NCBI GenBank assembly: GCA_036381255.1
Contig: DASVDG010000135.1
Location: 1 to 64,000, forward strand
Length of the DNA stretch: 64,000 nucleotides
DNA from: CALBZE01 sp036381255
GTDB taxonomy: Bacteria > Gemmatimonadota > Gemmatimonadetes > Longimicrobiales > RSA9
Reading direction: 5' to 3'
Under the pieces are notes generated by a model. It worked only from the letters and a program-made list of their open reading frames with translations. It was not told the DNA's origin and searched no databases. The position numbers and the translations under genes were made by a program. Shown one piece after another: positions 8,693 to 16,585 of the stretch (within the stretch, counting starts at the first letter, position 1; the number at the start of each line of letters is the position of its first letter).

Positions 8693-9589
8693 TCACCGGG
8701 CGCCCGATGCCGTGCCGGCCGTGGAGGCGGCGCCGCGTGCGCCCGCCGCGTGGTCGTGCGGGTCGATCGGCTCGCCGAGCGGGACCACGGCATGGGCGGC
8801 CATGGCGGCGCTGAACCGGAACTCGATCTCCTTCGTCTCGTTCGCCGCGACCGTCACGTTCATGGTCTGCGTGCCGTACCGCTCGTGCCACGCCTCGACG
8901 ACGTAGTCGCCTGGGGGGAGCTGCGCGAGGCTGAACGTGCCGTCGTCGCCCGTCGTCCCGAAGTACGGATGCTCGACGACGCCGATGTACGCTTGCATCC
9001 AGCCGTGGACGTCGCAGGCGACGGGGACCATGACCTCCGCAGCCCCGAACGTGCGCGTGGTCTCCATCGTCGTCGGCTGGCTGACGTTGAACGGCCGGTT
9101 CATCGACGGCCGGGCGTTGATGTTGTGGAGCAGCCCGTCGCTGTTCCGGATCACGAGCGCCTGGCCGACCTGCACGCCGAGGACGTGCGGGTGGTAGACG
9201 CACCCGACCTGGTCCAGCACGACCGGCTCGCTCGGCGTCGGGAAGGCACGGTCGCCCAGCCCCTCCTTCACGTAGACGAAGACGTTGCGCAGCGTGCCGT
9301 TGTCGTTGACCACGACCTGCTCCGTGAACGCGCCGTTCGGGTGCTTCCCGGCGCAGGTCGGCTCCTCGCTCATGTCGATCGGGTCCATCGCCGGCGGCGC
9401 ACCCTCGAACACGACCCGGCCGGTGATCGTCGCGGCCGTCGCGGGGTCGACCGGCGGCGCCATCGCGGCGGCCCCGGCCTCCGCGCTCGCCTGCTCCTCG
9501 TCCGCCGGCGCGCCGGAGCCGCACGCCAGGGCGAACGTCGCCACGAACACCACGGCCCCCTGGGTCCAGCGTCGCTGTCGCTTCAGCAT
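8693..9589 (-). CDS. Secreted cupredoxin with carboxypeptidase-regulatory-like domain
   Basis: The 298-residue protein has an N-terminal export signal ending near Cys23 (ATFALAC, a non-canonical lipobox). A plastocyanin-like region contains a plausible type 1 copper site: His155 in GLLHNI, Cys192, His195 and Met198 in ACDVHGWM. After it comes a small beta-sandwich (GTFSLAQLPPGDYVVEAWHE) of the carboxypeptidase-regulatory type. Placed directly before the CuA subunit gene, it could donate electrons to the oxidase or handle copper; neither is shown. The tail is Ala/Gly-rich. The ATG at 9589 is preceded by GAGGAGG. Confidence 0.72.
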   Translation of the reverse strand: MLKRQRRWTQGAVVFVATFALACGSGAPADEEQASAEAGAAAMAPPVDPATAATITGRVVFEGAPPAMDPIDMSEEPTCAGKHPNGAFTEQVVVNDNGTLRNVFVYVKEGLGDRAFPTPSEPVVLDQVGCVYHPHVLGVQVGQALVIRNSDGLLHNINARPSMNRPFNVSQPTTMETTRTFGAAEVMVPVACDVHGWMQAYIGVVEHPYFGTTGDDGTFSLAQLPPGDYVVEAWHERYGTQTMNVTVAANETKEIEFRFSAAMAAHAVVPLGEPIDPHDHAAGARGAASTAGTASGAR

Positions 9590-9677
9590 GGTTCCTCCTC
9601 TCGAGGGTGCGTACCGAAACCATCGCGTGCTGCCTGACCGGCCTGCCGACCCGATGCCTGCCACCGCGGGTGCGCGG

Positions 9678-9694
9678 CGCGGGCGCCGCCCGCG
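9678..9694 (-). other. GC hairpin between the fusion cytochrome gene and the cupredoxin gene
   Basis: A perfect 7-bp stem (CGCGGGC/GCCCGCG) with a 3-nt loop lies about 20 nt past the stop of the upstream gene in the only sizeable gap (about 120 bp) of this operon. There is no T-tract, so it is not a standard terminator. It may adjust mRNA stability between the cytochrome genes and the oxidase genes. Confidence 0.3.
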
Positions 9695-9712
9695 GCGCGA
9701 GCGCAGGGGCCG

Positions 9713-11467
9713 CTACTCCGACCGCTTTTCCCGCCGCTGCGCGCGGCCGACGACCACGAGGCCGAGCGCCAGCGTGAGCAGCATCGTCATCGCGGGCGTC
9801 GCGTAGACCGTCGCCGGCGTCGGCCGGTCGAGATAGATGTAGTACCACGAGCTGATCGCGCCCCGGCGTCCCTCCTCGCCGTTCGAGCCGTCCCACGCGA
9901 AGAACGCGATCGGGATCGCCTGGCCGGTCACGAACTGGAGCCGGTCCGGCGGCGCGGCCCCCGCCGCGGCGCTGTCGACGGTCGTGAGCGGACGACGGAA
10001 GACGAGCCGCCACTCGCCCCGGTCGAACGTCGCGTTCGCCGAGAGCGCCGCGCCGGCCGCGGGGAGCGGCTCCAACCGGCCGAGCCCGCGCGCCAGCGCC
10101 TCGACCGGCCGCGCCGACCGGCTGTCCCAGCGCCACAGGTAGACCGGCTCGCGGGCGTCGCCCATGAGGAAGTACGGGCGCTCCATCCCCTCCGGCACCG
10201 TGCGCGGGAACTGAACGGCGAACGCGTCCGGCAGCGGGAGCGGGTTCCCCTCCGCGTCGACCGCCGCGCTCCAGTCGCCCTCGCGGGGCTGCATCGTCGC
10301 CAGGACCCGCCGCTGCCACTCCAGCCAGGCGGAGTCCGGGCTGTTCGAAGGGTCGTGCCACGTCACGCGCAGCGCGAGCTCGTCGCCGTCGTGCAGCGCC
10401 TGCACCCACACGCCGTCGACCGTGGGCGCGAACCAGCGCGGCTCGACGATGACCTGGCCGACCAGCGGCACGTAGAACCGCTCGGCGGCCGCCCAGGCGC
10501 TGTCCTCCGGCGACGTCGGCAGCGCGCCCTCGACCTGCGCGGCGCGGATCACGTCGCGCACCCGCGGCGGCTCCTCCGGCGAGAGGCTCCGGACGTACTG
10601 CGCCAGGTGCCAGAGCTGCTCGTCCGTCATGAAGCCGGAGGTAATCAGGTCGCTGAACGACGGCATCGGCGTCCCGTCGAGGCCGGTGCGCAGGCGCATG
10701 TAGATGTCCTCGACCTCGCCGCCGCCGTTGAAGTGCCAGTTCTCCGTGAGGTCGGCCGGGCGGATCGGGAAGCCGCGGTCGTCCTCCTGCGTCGGCGCCG
10801 ATGGACCATCGCCGCGACCCGCATCGCCGTGGCACTTCCAGCACTCGATGCGTTCGTAGAACTCCCGCCCCTCCGCCAGCCCCTCCTCCGTCACCGCCGG
10901 CGCATCGCCCGCCTCGACCGGCGGCGGCGCCGCACCCATCGCGAAGAAGCGCGAGAAGCTCTTGAGGTAATCGACCAGCGCGCGCCGCTCGCCCTCCGTC
11001 AGTTTCGCCTCCCACCCCGGCATCGCCGTGCCGGGCATCCCCTCGTCGATGACGCGCAGGATGTCCGCGTCCGTCGGGAGCTGCCCGCTCGCCGTCGTAC
11101 GGATCTGATACAGCGCCTGCGTGAAGTCGCGCGGCCGCGGCAGCATGTACGCCGCCGCCTCGCCATCGCCCCGCCCCTCCACGCCGTGGCAGTGCGCACA
11201 CCACTTGTCGTACGGCGCCTTCCCCGGATGCGCCTGCTGGCGCGGCAGCGCCGCCGCCGGCACGAGCAGCAACGGCGCGGCGACCGCCACCGCGTACAGC
11301 CCCGCGGTCGCCAGTCCACGCAACACCGCGCGCCCCAGTGCCTGGAGCCTGGTCCGGACCCGGCGGACGGAGACGGCCGGCCGGCCGTGCACGGCGCCGG
11401 GCACCGCAGGAGCGGCGCCCGGCCGCCGAATGCCGCGCCCCCGCGAACGCGTCGCGAACGCGCCCAT
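9713..11467 (-). CDS. Diheme cytochrome c fused to ethylbenzene-dehydrogenase-type heme domain
   Basis: A 584-residue membrane-anchored protein. After a basic N-terminus and a hydrophobic segment (about residues 52-75) come two c-heme sites, CAHCH at Cys90 and CWKCH at Cys209. Residues ~290-550 resemble the heme-b binding gamma subunit of ethylbenzene dehydrogenase/DMSO-reductase-type enzymes, e.g. DELALRVTWHDPSNSPD and the Met-containing REPVYLWRWDS region. A final helix near 560-577 anchors it. The start is the ATG overlapping the upstream stop as ATGA; the longer frame is not family-like. It probably carries electrons between the cytochromes and an oxidase; no matching catalytic subunit is adjacent. 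Confidence 0.75.
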   Translation of the reverse strand: MGAFATRSRGRGIRRPGAAPAVPGAVHGRPAVSVRRVRTRLQALGRAVLRGLATAGLYAVAVAAPLLLVPAAALPRQQAHPGKAPYDKWCAHCHGVEGRGDGEAAAYMLPRPRDFTQALYQIRTTASGQLPTDADILRVIDEGMPGTAMPGWEAKLTEGERRALVDYLKSFSRFFAMGAAPPPVEAGDAPAVTEEGLAEGREFYERIECWKCHGDAGRGDGPSAPTQEDDRGFPIRPADLTENWHFNGGGEVEDIYMRLRTGLDGTPMPSFSDLITSGFMTDEQLWHLAQYVRSLSPEEPPRVRDVIRAAQVEGALPTSPEDSAWAAAERFYVPLVGQVIVEPRWFAPTVDGVWVQALHDGDELALRVTWHDPSNSPDSAWLEWQRRVLATMQPREGDWSAAVDAEGNPLPLPDAFAVQFPRTVPEGMERPYFLMGDAREPVYLWRWDSRSARPVEALARGLGRLEPLPAAGAALSANATFDRGEWRLVFRRPLTTVDSAAAGAAPPDRLQFVTGQAIPIAFFAWDGSNGEEGRRGAISSWYYIYLDRPTPATVYATPAMTMLLTLALGLVVVGRAQRREKRSE

Positions 11468-12270
11468 CAGTGCTCCCCTCCTTCCGCCGCCCCGGCGTGC
11501 TCCCACGTGCGGGGCGACCAGCCGGTCTGTTCGTACAGGAACACGATCACCGCCCAGATCTCCTCTTCCGTCAGGAAATCCTCCCACGCCGGCATCGCGG
11601 AGTTCCACGGCGTGCCCTCCTTGGGCAGCCCCGGCCCACCCTTCGCGATGCGCCAGAACACGAAGCTCTCCGTGAGCTGCGCGATCGTGCCGTTGTCCAT
11701 GAAGCTCAGCGGCGCCGGGTTGAAGCCGTGGGCGTAATGGCCGCGCCCGTCGAGGGCGTCGCCGTGGCAGGGCAGGCAGTTCCGGTAGTAGATCCGCTTG
11801 CCGAGCGCGTAGTCGTCCGCGGTCGAGCCGTCCGCCCGCAACGGGTTCTCCAGCCCGACCAGGTCGATCGTCCGGCCGCGGAACGCGATCTGCGTCGGCG
11901 GCGCCGGGTGGATCGAGCGCAGCGACGGCGGAGCCGTGACCTTCGGCCGCACACTGTCGAACGTCATGAACCCGACGAGCAGCGGCGCCAGCGCGAGCAG
12001 CGCCGCGCGGATCCAACGCTTGTCCGCGTCCACCATCGCCGCCCGGATCGGCCGCTTGAACGCCGCCCAGCGCGCCTCGTTGTCGCTGACGTAGATCAGG
12101 ACGCCGACGAAGACGACCGCCATGTATTCCAGGAGCACGCTGTCCGGCACCGGCGCGCTCCGGAGCCCGAACAGCGGCGGCAGGTACGCGATCCCGAACT
12201 CGAAGACCGCGTACGCGACGACCAGGATCAGCAGCGCCTGCCCGAACGGCTGCCGAAGATGCGCTCTCAC
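11467..12270 (-). CDS. Membrane-anchored c-type cytochrome (three helices, one heme)
   Basis: The 267-residue protein has three hydrophobic segments (about residues 10-30, 46-62, 88-105) and then a single cytochrome c domain with CLPCH at Cys165 and a Met in NSAMPAW as likely sixth ligand. The start is GTG, ten bases after the preceding gene's stop. It belongs to the chain of c-type cytochromes following the bd-like oxidase gene and probably forms part of the same membrane complex. The exact partner cannot be told from sequence. Confidence 0.8.
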   Translation of the reverse strand: MRAHLRQPFGQALLILVVAYAVFEFGIAYLPPLFGLRSAPVPDSVLLEYMAVVFVGVLIYVSDNEARWAAFKRPIRAAMVDADKRWIRAALLALAPLLVGFMTFDSVRPKVTAPPSLRSIHPAPPTQIAFRGRTIDLVGLENPLRADGSTADDYALGKRIYYRNCLPCHGDALDGRGHYAHGFNPAPLSFMDNGTIAQLTESFVFWRIAKGGPGLPKEGTPWNSAMPAWEDFLTEEEIWAVIVFLYEQTGWSPRTWEHAGAAEGGEH

Positions 12271-12280
12271 GCCGGCCTCC

Positions 12281-13138
12281 TCATCGCTGGTCCGCCAGGA
12301 ACCGGACGACCGCCTCGAGCTGACCGGCCGTCAACTGCTCCCCGAAATTCTGCGGCATCACGCCCGCGACCGCCGCGTAGCCCTGCGCCGTGTCCGCGTT
12401 CGGCTCCAGAATCGAGTGACGGATGTCCGCCGCCGTCAGCCGCGCGCCGATCCCGTCGAACGCCGGGCCGATCGGCCCGCCCTCGCCGTTCAGCGCATGA
12501 CAAGCGAAACACTGGTTCGCCCGCATCAGCGCCACCGGATCCACCTCCCCGGCCGGCGCCGCAGGCGCCGCCGCCCCCGGCCGCGCAGCCGCCGCCCCCG
12601 CCGGCGCAGCCGGCGCTCCCGCGCCCGCAGGGCGCGCCCCCGGCGCAGCCGCTCCCGCCGGCGCTCCCGCGGCGCTCACATCCGCCGCCGTGACATCGAC
12701 CGTGCCGCCCAGACTCTCCAGGTACGCGACCAGCGCCCAGATCTGCGCCGCGGACAGGATCCGGCTCATGTCCGGCATGATCGGCTGGTAGCCCTCGACG
12801 ACGTACGCGCTCGGGTCGACGAGCGACGTGTGCAGGTACGCCTTGCACGACATCCCCTGGACGCGCGTTGCGCAGCGCGCGCCGATGGTGCCGGCGCCGC
12901 CCTCGTCCGTCGTCAGGTTCGGCGCGCGGGTGCCGAGCCCGTGGCACGCGGTGCAGCCGCCCGCGCCCGCGTACAGCTCCTCGCCCGCCGCGACGAGCTG
13001 CTCCGCCGTCACCTCGCCGCTGAAGCTCAGCTCCTGCGGGACCTCGGACTCGATCTGCGGGATCGCGTTCGCCAGCACCGTGTAGAGCACGAGCGTGCCA
13101 AGCACGACGGCGCCGATCTTCAGGTTCGTCGCGAGCAT
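12281..13138 (-). CDS. Diheme cytochrome c with Ala/Pro-rich linker
   Basis: A 285-residue protein: an N-terminal anchor helix (about 7-25), a first cytochrome c domain with CTACH at Cys62, two extra cysteines (CATRVQGMSC) that may form a disulfide, a linker of about 45 residues made almost only of Ala, Gly and Pro, and a second domain with CFACH at Cys210. Met in IMPDM and GVMPQNF are candidate axial ligands. It starts one base after the bd-like subunit gene ends, so the two are surely co-translated. The linker suggests a tethered electron shuttle. Confidence 0.83.
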   Translation of the reverse strand: MLATNLKIGAVVLGTLVLYTVLANAIPQIESEVPQELSFSGEVTAEQLVAAGEELYAGAGGCTACHGLGTRAPNLTTDEGGAGTIGARCATRVQGMSCKAYLHTSLVDPSAYVVEGYQPIMPDMSRILSAAQIWALVAYLESLGGTVDVTAADVSAAGAPAGAAAPGARPAGAGAPAAPAGAAAARPGAAAPAAPAGEVDPVALMRANQCFACHALNGEGGPIGPAFDGIGARLTAADIRHSILEPNADTAQGYAAVAGVMPQNFGEQLTAGQLEAVVRFLADQR

Positions 13139-13139
13139 G

Positions 13140-15125
13140 TCAGTCGCCTCCCGCGGGGACGAGGCCGGGCTCCGCCGGCTGCTGCGCCGGTGCGCGCGCC
13201 GGGATCACCGTCGGCTTCTCGACCAGGCCGCCGAGCCAGAAGATGAACGCCGCCATCCCGAGGAAGATCACGACGCACGCACTGATCACGATGCCGGCGT
13301 AGCCGAGCGCCGGCGTCGCCGCCCAGGGGCTTGTGTCGCGCACCAGCTCCCAGATGTGCCAGTGCTGGCGGATCCCGCTGCGCGCGAAGCCCATGAGCCC
13401 CATCAGCCACGAGAACGTCACGACCAGCACGATCAGCGCGTACTGCGACCGGTCGGGCATGCGCCCCCAGCGGATCGCGCCGCGCGATTCGGAGCCGCGC
13501 AGCATCAGGATGTCCAGCACCATGACCGAGACGATCGTGACCAGCACTGCCAGCACCTGATAGACGCTGAAGCCGATGCGCACGATCGCCGAGACGAAGT
13601 AGCCGTAGACGCCGTAGAAGAGGACGACCGCCGCGGCGACCGCGAAGAGCGCGCCCTGCACCAGCGTCGCCGTGCGCGCCCACGCGACCGTCGGCCGCCG
13701 GTTCGCCCGACGGTACAGCAGAAACGACAGGAACGTGGTCAGGATCATCAGGTTGACCGCGGTGTTCTTCGCGCTCATCACGCCGAGCGCGCCGAGGAAG
13801 GGGTGGTGCGAGCCGCCCATCGCCGCCAGCTCGTCGCGATCCGCGATCATCGTGTGCGGCGTCGCCCAGACGATCACGCCGACGATCAGCACGAACAGCA
13901 TCCACTTCGTGTACGGCGCGAACCGCTCCGCCCCCGGGATCCGCCCCATCCCGACCCACAGGTAGTAGTTGCCCGCAAGGAAGAGCACGCCGATGAGGAA
14001 CGCCTGAATGATCCAGAGCCAGCTCATGAAGCCGCCCATCATCGTGATCCCCATCGACTGGTTGTACTCGTAGATCTCCCGGCCCAACCAGTAGCCGGCG
14101 AAGGGGAGCACGATCAGCGCGCCGATCGCGATCAGGTTGCCGACGTAGCCCATCCAGTCGTAGTGCGCCCGCTCCTCGTCAGTCTTCGCCGCGAGGAACC
14201 GGTACGCCGCGTACGCCGCCGCGACCGAGCCGCCGAAGACGACGTTCGCGATCAGTCGGTGGATGTTGATCGGCATCCACGTCGCGTTCGTGATCGCGTT
14301 CCAGAGGCCGATCATCGCCGGCGGCGTCTCGGCGGTCACGCCCTCGGCCGGGCTCATCATGTAGGAGAGCCAGCTGTCCGCGATGAACATGACCGTCGTG
14401 CCCCAGGCGTTCAGCAGCAGCCCGAGCCCCCAGTGGCCGAGCTTCGCGCGCCCGGCGCTCCAGCGCTCCCAGCCGTAGTAGTAGAGGTAGAGCGTGAACG
14501 ACTCGAGGAAGAACAGCCCGACGTAGATCCACATCGAGACCTCGAAGATCTCCGCCAGGTGCTGCCAGAAGCGAGGGTAGATCGTGGTCAGGAAGAAGAC
14601 CAGCACCGCGCCCCAGATCGCCGTCGCGCTGTACGCGATGAGGAGCAGCCTCGTGAACTCCTTCGCCAGCTTGTCGTAACGCGCGTCCTTGCCGAAGATT
14701 CCGACCGCCTCCATGACCACGGCGAACATCGGCACGCCGAGCACGAACGCGGCGAACATCAGGTGGACCTGCGCCGCGATCCACACCGCGGTCCGCCCGC
14801 CGATCAGCGGGAAGTCGCCGTACGGGCGGCCGGCGGACGCCTCCTGCGCCCACAGCGCATCGGCGCCCAGGAGGATCAGGGCGAGGGCGAGGGCGAGCGC
14901 GCAGGCTCGGCCGGCCGCGCCTGGACGCCCGGACCGCGCCGCGTCGACGGCCGCACGCGTGCCGAGCGCCGCACGCCGCGCCGCGCCAGCCGCCGCTCGC
15001 GCGCGGCGAGCCGCGCGCCACACGCCGCCGCGCCGCCGCCACGCCCCGCCCGCACGGGGTCCGCGCTCCCCCGACGCGGGCGAGCGCCGCCACGAAACCC
15101 GCTCCCACCACGCCCCTCGCATCAT
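13140..15125 (-). CDS. Cytochrome bd-like oxidase subunit I, long form
   Basis: A 661-residue polytopic protein related to CydA. The QVHLMFAAF helix (His121) matches the high-spin heme His of subunit I and NIHRLIANVVFGG resembles the low-spin heme helix. It has about fourteen predicted helices, many more than canonical CydA, and no cydB follows; instead c-type cytochrome genes do. This long type is associated in my knowledge with c-cytochrome-linked quinol or cytochrome oxidation rather than classical quinol oxidases. The start overlaps the radical SAM stop (ATGA), which leaves an ~75-residue Arg/Ala-rich lead before the first helix; the true start may be further in. Confidence 0.75.
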   Translation of the reverse strand: MMRGAWWERVSWRRSPASGERGPRAGGAWRRRGGVWRAARRARAAAGAARRAALGTRAAVDAARSGRPGAAGRACALALALALILLGADALWAQEASAGRPYGDFPLIGGRTAVWIAAQVHLMFAAFVLGVPMFAVVMEAVGIFGKDARYDKLAKEFTRLLLIAYSATAIWGAVLVFFLTTIYPRFWQHLAEIFEVSMWIYVGLFFLESFTLYLYYYGWERWSAGRAKLGHWGLGLLLNAWGTTVMFIADSWLSYMMSPAEGVTAETPPAMIGLWNAITNATWMPINIHRLIANVVFGGSVAAAYAAYRFLAAKTDEERAHYDWMGYVGNLIAIGALIVLPFAGYWLGREIYEYNQSMGITMMGGFMSWLWIIQAFLIGVLFLAGNYYLWVGMGRIPGAERFAPYTKWMLFVLIVGVIVWATPHTMIADRDELAAMGGSHHPFLGALGVMSAKNTAVNLMILTTFLSFLLYRRANRRPTVAWARTATLVQGALFAVAAAVVLFYGVYGYFVSAIVRIGFSVYQVLAVLVTIVSVMVLDILMLRGSESRGAIRWGRMPDRSQYALIVLVVTFSWLMGLMGFARSGIRQHWHIWELVRDTSPWAATPALGYAGIVISACVVIFLGMAAFIFWLGGLVEKPTVIPARAPAQQPAEPGLVPAGGD

Positions 15126-16582
15126 GCATTGCCTCCCGCATTGCAGACACGCCGGCCTTCACCCGCCCCCTCGACCGCGCCCCCGGACTTCCCCTCAGGC
15201 TCGCCCGATCCCTCTCGCCATGCTCCGTCGTCCAGGAAAAACGGCCGCTTCTTCGAGAAATCCACCGGCAACGCCCGCCGCACCTCGGCCATGACCTCCG
15301 GCGTCACGCGCGTGTAGCCGCGCTCCCGGGCGAACGCCTCGACGCGCGCCGTGACGACGCCGCGCACGAAGCTCGGGACCCGGTCGAGCCGCGCCCGCGC
15401 CTCGGGCGCCCAGTCGAGCGTCGCGGGCGCGGCGGCGCCGTACGTGACCGCGCGCCGCGGCTTCACCACCGGCGCATCGCCCGCCGGCTCGTACGCGCAC
15501 GACGGATCCTCGCCCATGAGGTCGCCGGTCTCGGCGTAGGCGCGCGCCCGGCAGCCGCCGCAGAGCTCGCGGTACTCGCAGCGGCCGCACTTCCCGCCGG
15601 GCGCCTCCTGCCGCAGCCGGCGGAACACCGGCGATTCGCGCCAGATGTCGGCGAAGCGCCCTTGCCGCAGGTCTCCGGCGACGACCGGCGAGTACGGGCA
15701 CGGCGTGACCTTCCCCTCCGGCGTGATCCGGCAGTAGTGCACGCCGCACGGGCAGCGCGTGCCGTAGTTGAGCAGCGGCGAGTCGACGTCCGCCCGGGTC
15801 GCGTGCCGCATGATCTGCGGCTGGCACTTCGAGCGGATCATCATCCGCCCGGCGTACTTGCGCTCGAGCGCGACCAGCTCGCGCAGGACGTCGTCGTTCT
15901 CCTCGGGCGAGAGCCCGGCCATGCCGGCGCCGCGTCCGGTCGCGACCAGGAAATAGACGTTGAACGCGACCGCGCCCTTCGACGCCGCCCACGCGGCCAG
16001 GGCGGGGAGCTCCGCTCGGTTGCCGCGCGTGACCGTCGTCTGGACGATGAAGTCGAGGCGCTGCGCGCCGAGCCGGTCGACCGCCGCGAGCGTGTCCTCG
16101 AGCGCGCCGTCGCCGTGACGGAAGCGGTCGTGGTAGCGCGCGTCGAGCGAGTCGATGCTGACGGCGACGCCCTGTACGCCCGCCGCCTTGAGCGACGCGA
16201 TCCGCTCGCGCGTCAGCCGCGTCCCGTTCGTGCCGACGACGACCGTCGCGCCGCGCGCGGTCGCGTGTTCCGCCAGCGTCTCCAGGTCCTCGCGCAGCAG
16301 CGGCTCGCCGCCGCTCAGGATGAACATCGGCGACGGATTCAGTGCCAGGATCTCATCCGCGATCCGCAGGCACTCGTCCGTCGTCAGCTCGCCCGCCGCC
16401 GCGTGCCACGAGCCCGCGGCGATGTAGCAGTGCGCGCACGCCAGGTTGCACCGCCGCGTCAGGTTCCACGCGACGACGTGTGGGAGCTGCGCCGCCGGGT
16501 CCGACGGCGTAAAGCCCTCTCGGGTGCGGGTGAGCTCGGCCAGTTCGATCATGGTGCGATCGGGGCGGGGGCGGGCGCCCAC
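15122..16582 (-). CDS. Radical SAM/SPASM protein with C-terminal PCP_red-like domain
   Basis: The 486-residue protein has the radical SAM cluster motif CNLACAHC (Cys45, 49, 52), ILSGGEPLLR, and a Cys-rich SPASM region with CPCGVHYC, CPYSP and CGRCEYRELCGGC that binds auxiliary Fe-S clusters. Residues ~388-440 (LDWAPEARARLDRVPSFVRG onward) match the small PCP_red domain known from the C-terminus of the dark protochlorophyllide reductase B subunit. Heme- or cofactor-maturation enzymes of the NirJ/AhbD kind are the nearest functional guess, suggested by the heme-protein neighbours. The GTG at 16582 has AGGAGG about 9 nt upstream; ATG 16552 is the alternative and lacks one. Confidence 0.8.
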   Translation of the reverse strand: MGARPRPDRTMIELAELTRTREGFTPSDPAAQLPHVVAWNLTRRCNLACAHCYIAAGSWHAAAGELTTDECLRIADEILALNPSPMFILSGGEPLLREDLETLAEHATARGATVVVGTNGTRLTRERIASLKAAGVQGVAVSIDSLDARYHDRFRHGDGALEDTLAAVDRLGAQRLDFIVQTTVTRGNRAELPALAAWAASKGAVAFNVYFLVATGRGAGMAGLSPEENDDVLRELVALERKYAGRMMIRSKCQPQIMRHATRADVDSPLLNYGTRCPCGVHYCRITPEGKVTPCPYSPVVAGDLRQGRFADIWRESPVFRRLRQEAPGGKCGRCEYRELCGGCRARAYAETGDLMGEDPSCAYEPAGDAPVVKPRRAVTYGAAAPATLDWAPEARARLDRVPSFVRGVVTARVEAFARERGYTRVTPEVMAEVRRALPVDFSKKRPFFLDDGAWREGSGEPEGKSGGAVEGAGEGRRVCNAGGNA

Positions 16583-16585
16583 GCC

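Noticed and set aside
13140..15125. Canonical cytochrome bd (cydAB)
   Set aside because: Subunit I is much longer than CydA, and no cydB follows; c-type cytochrome genes take its place.
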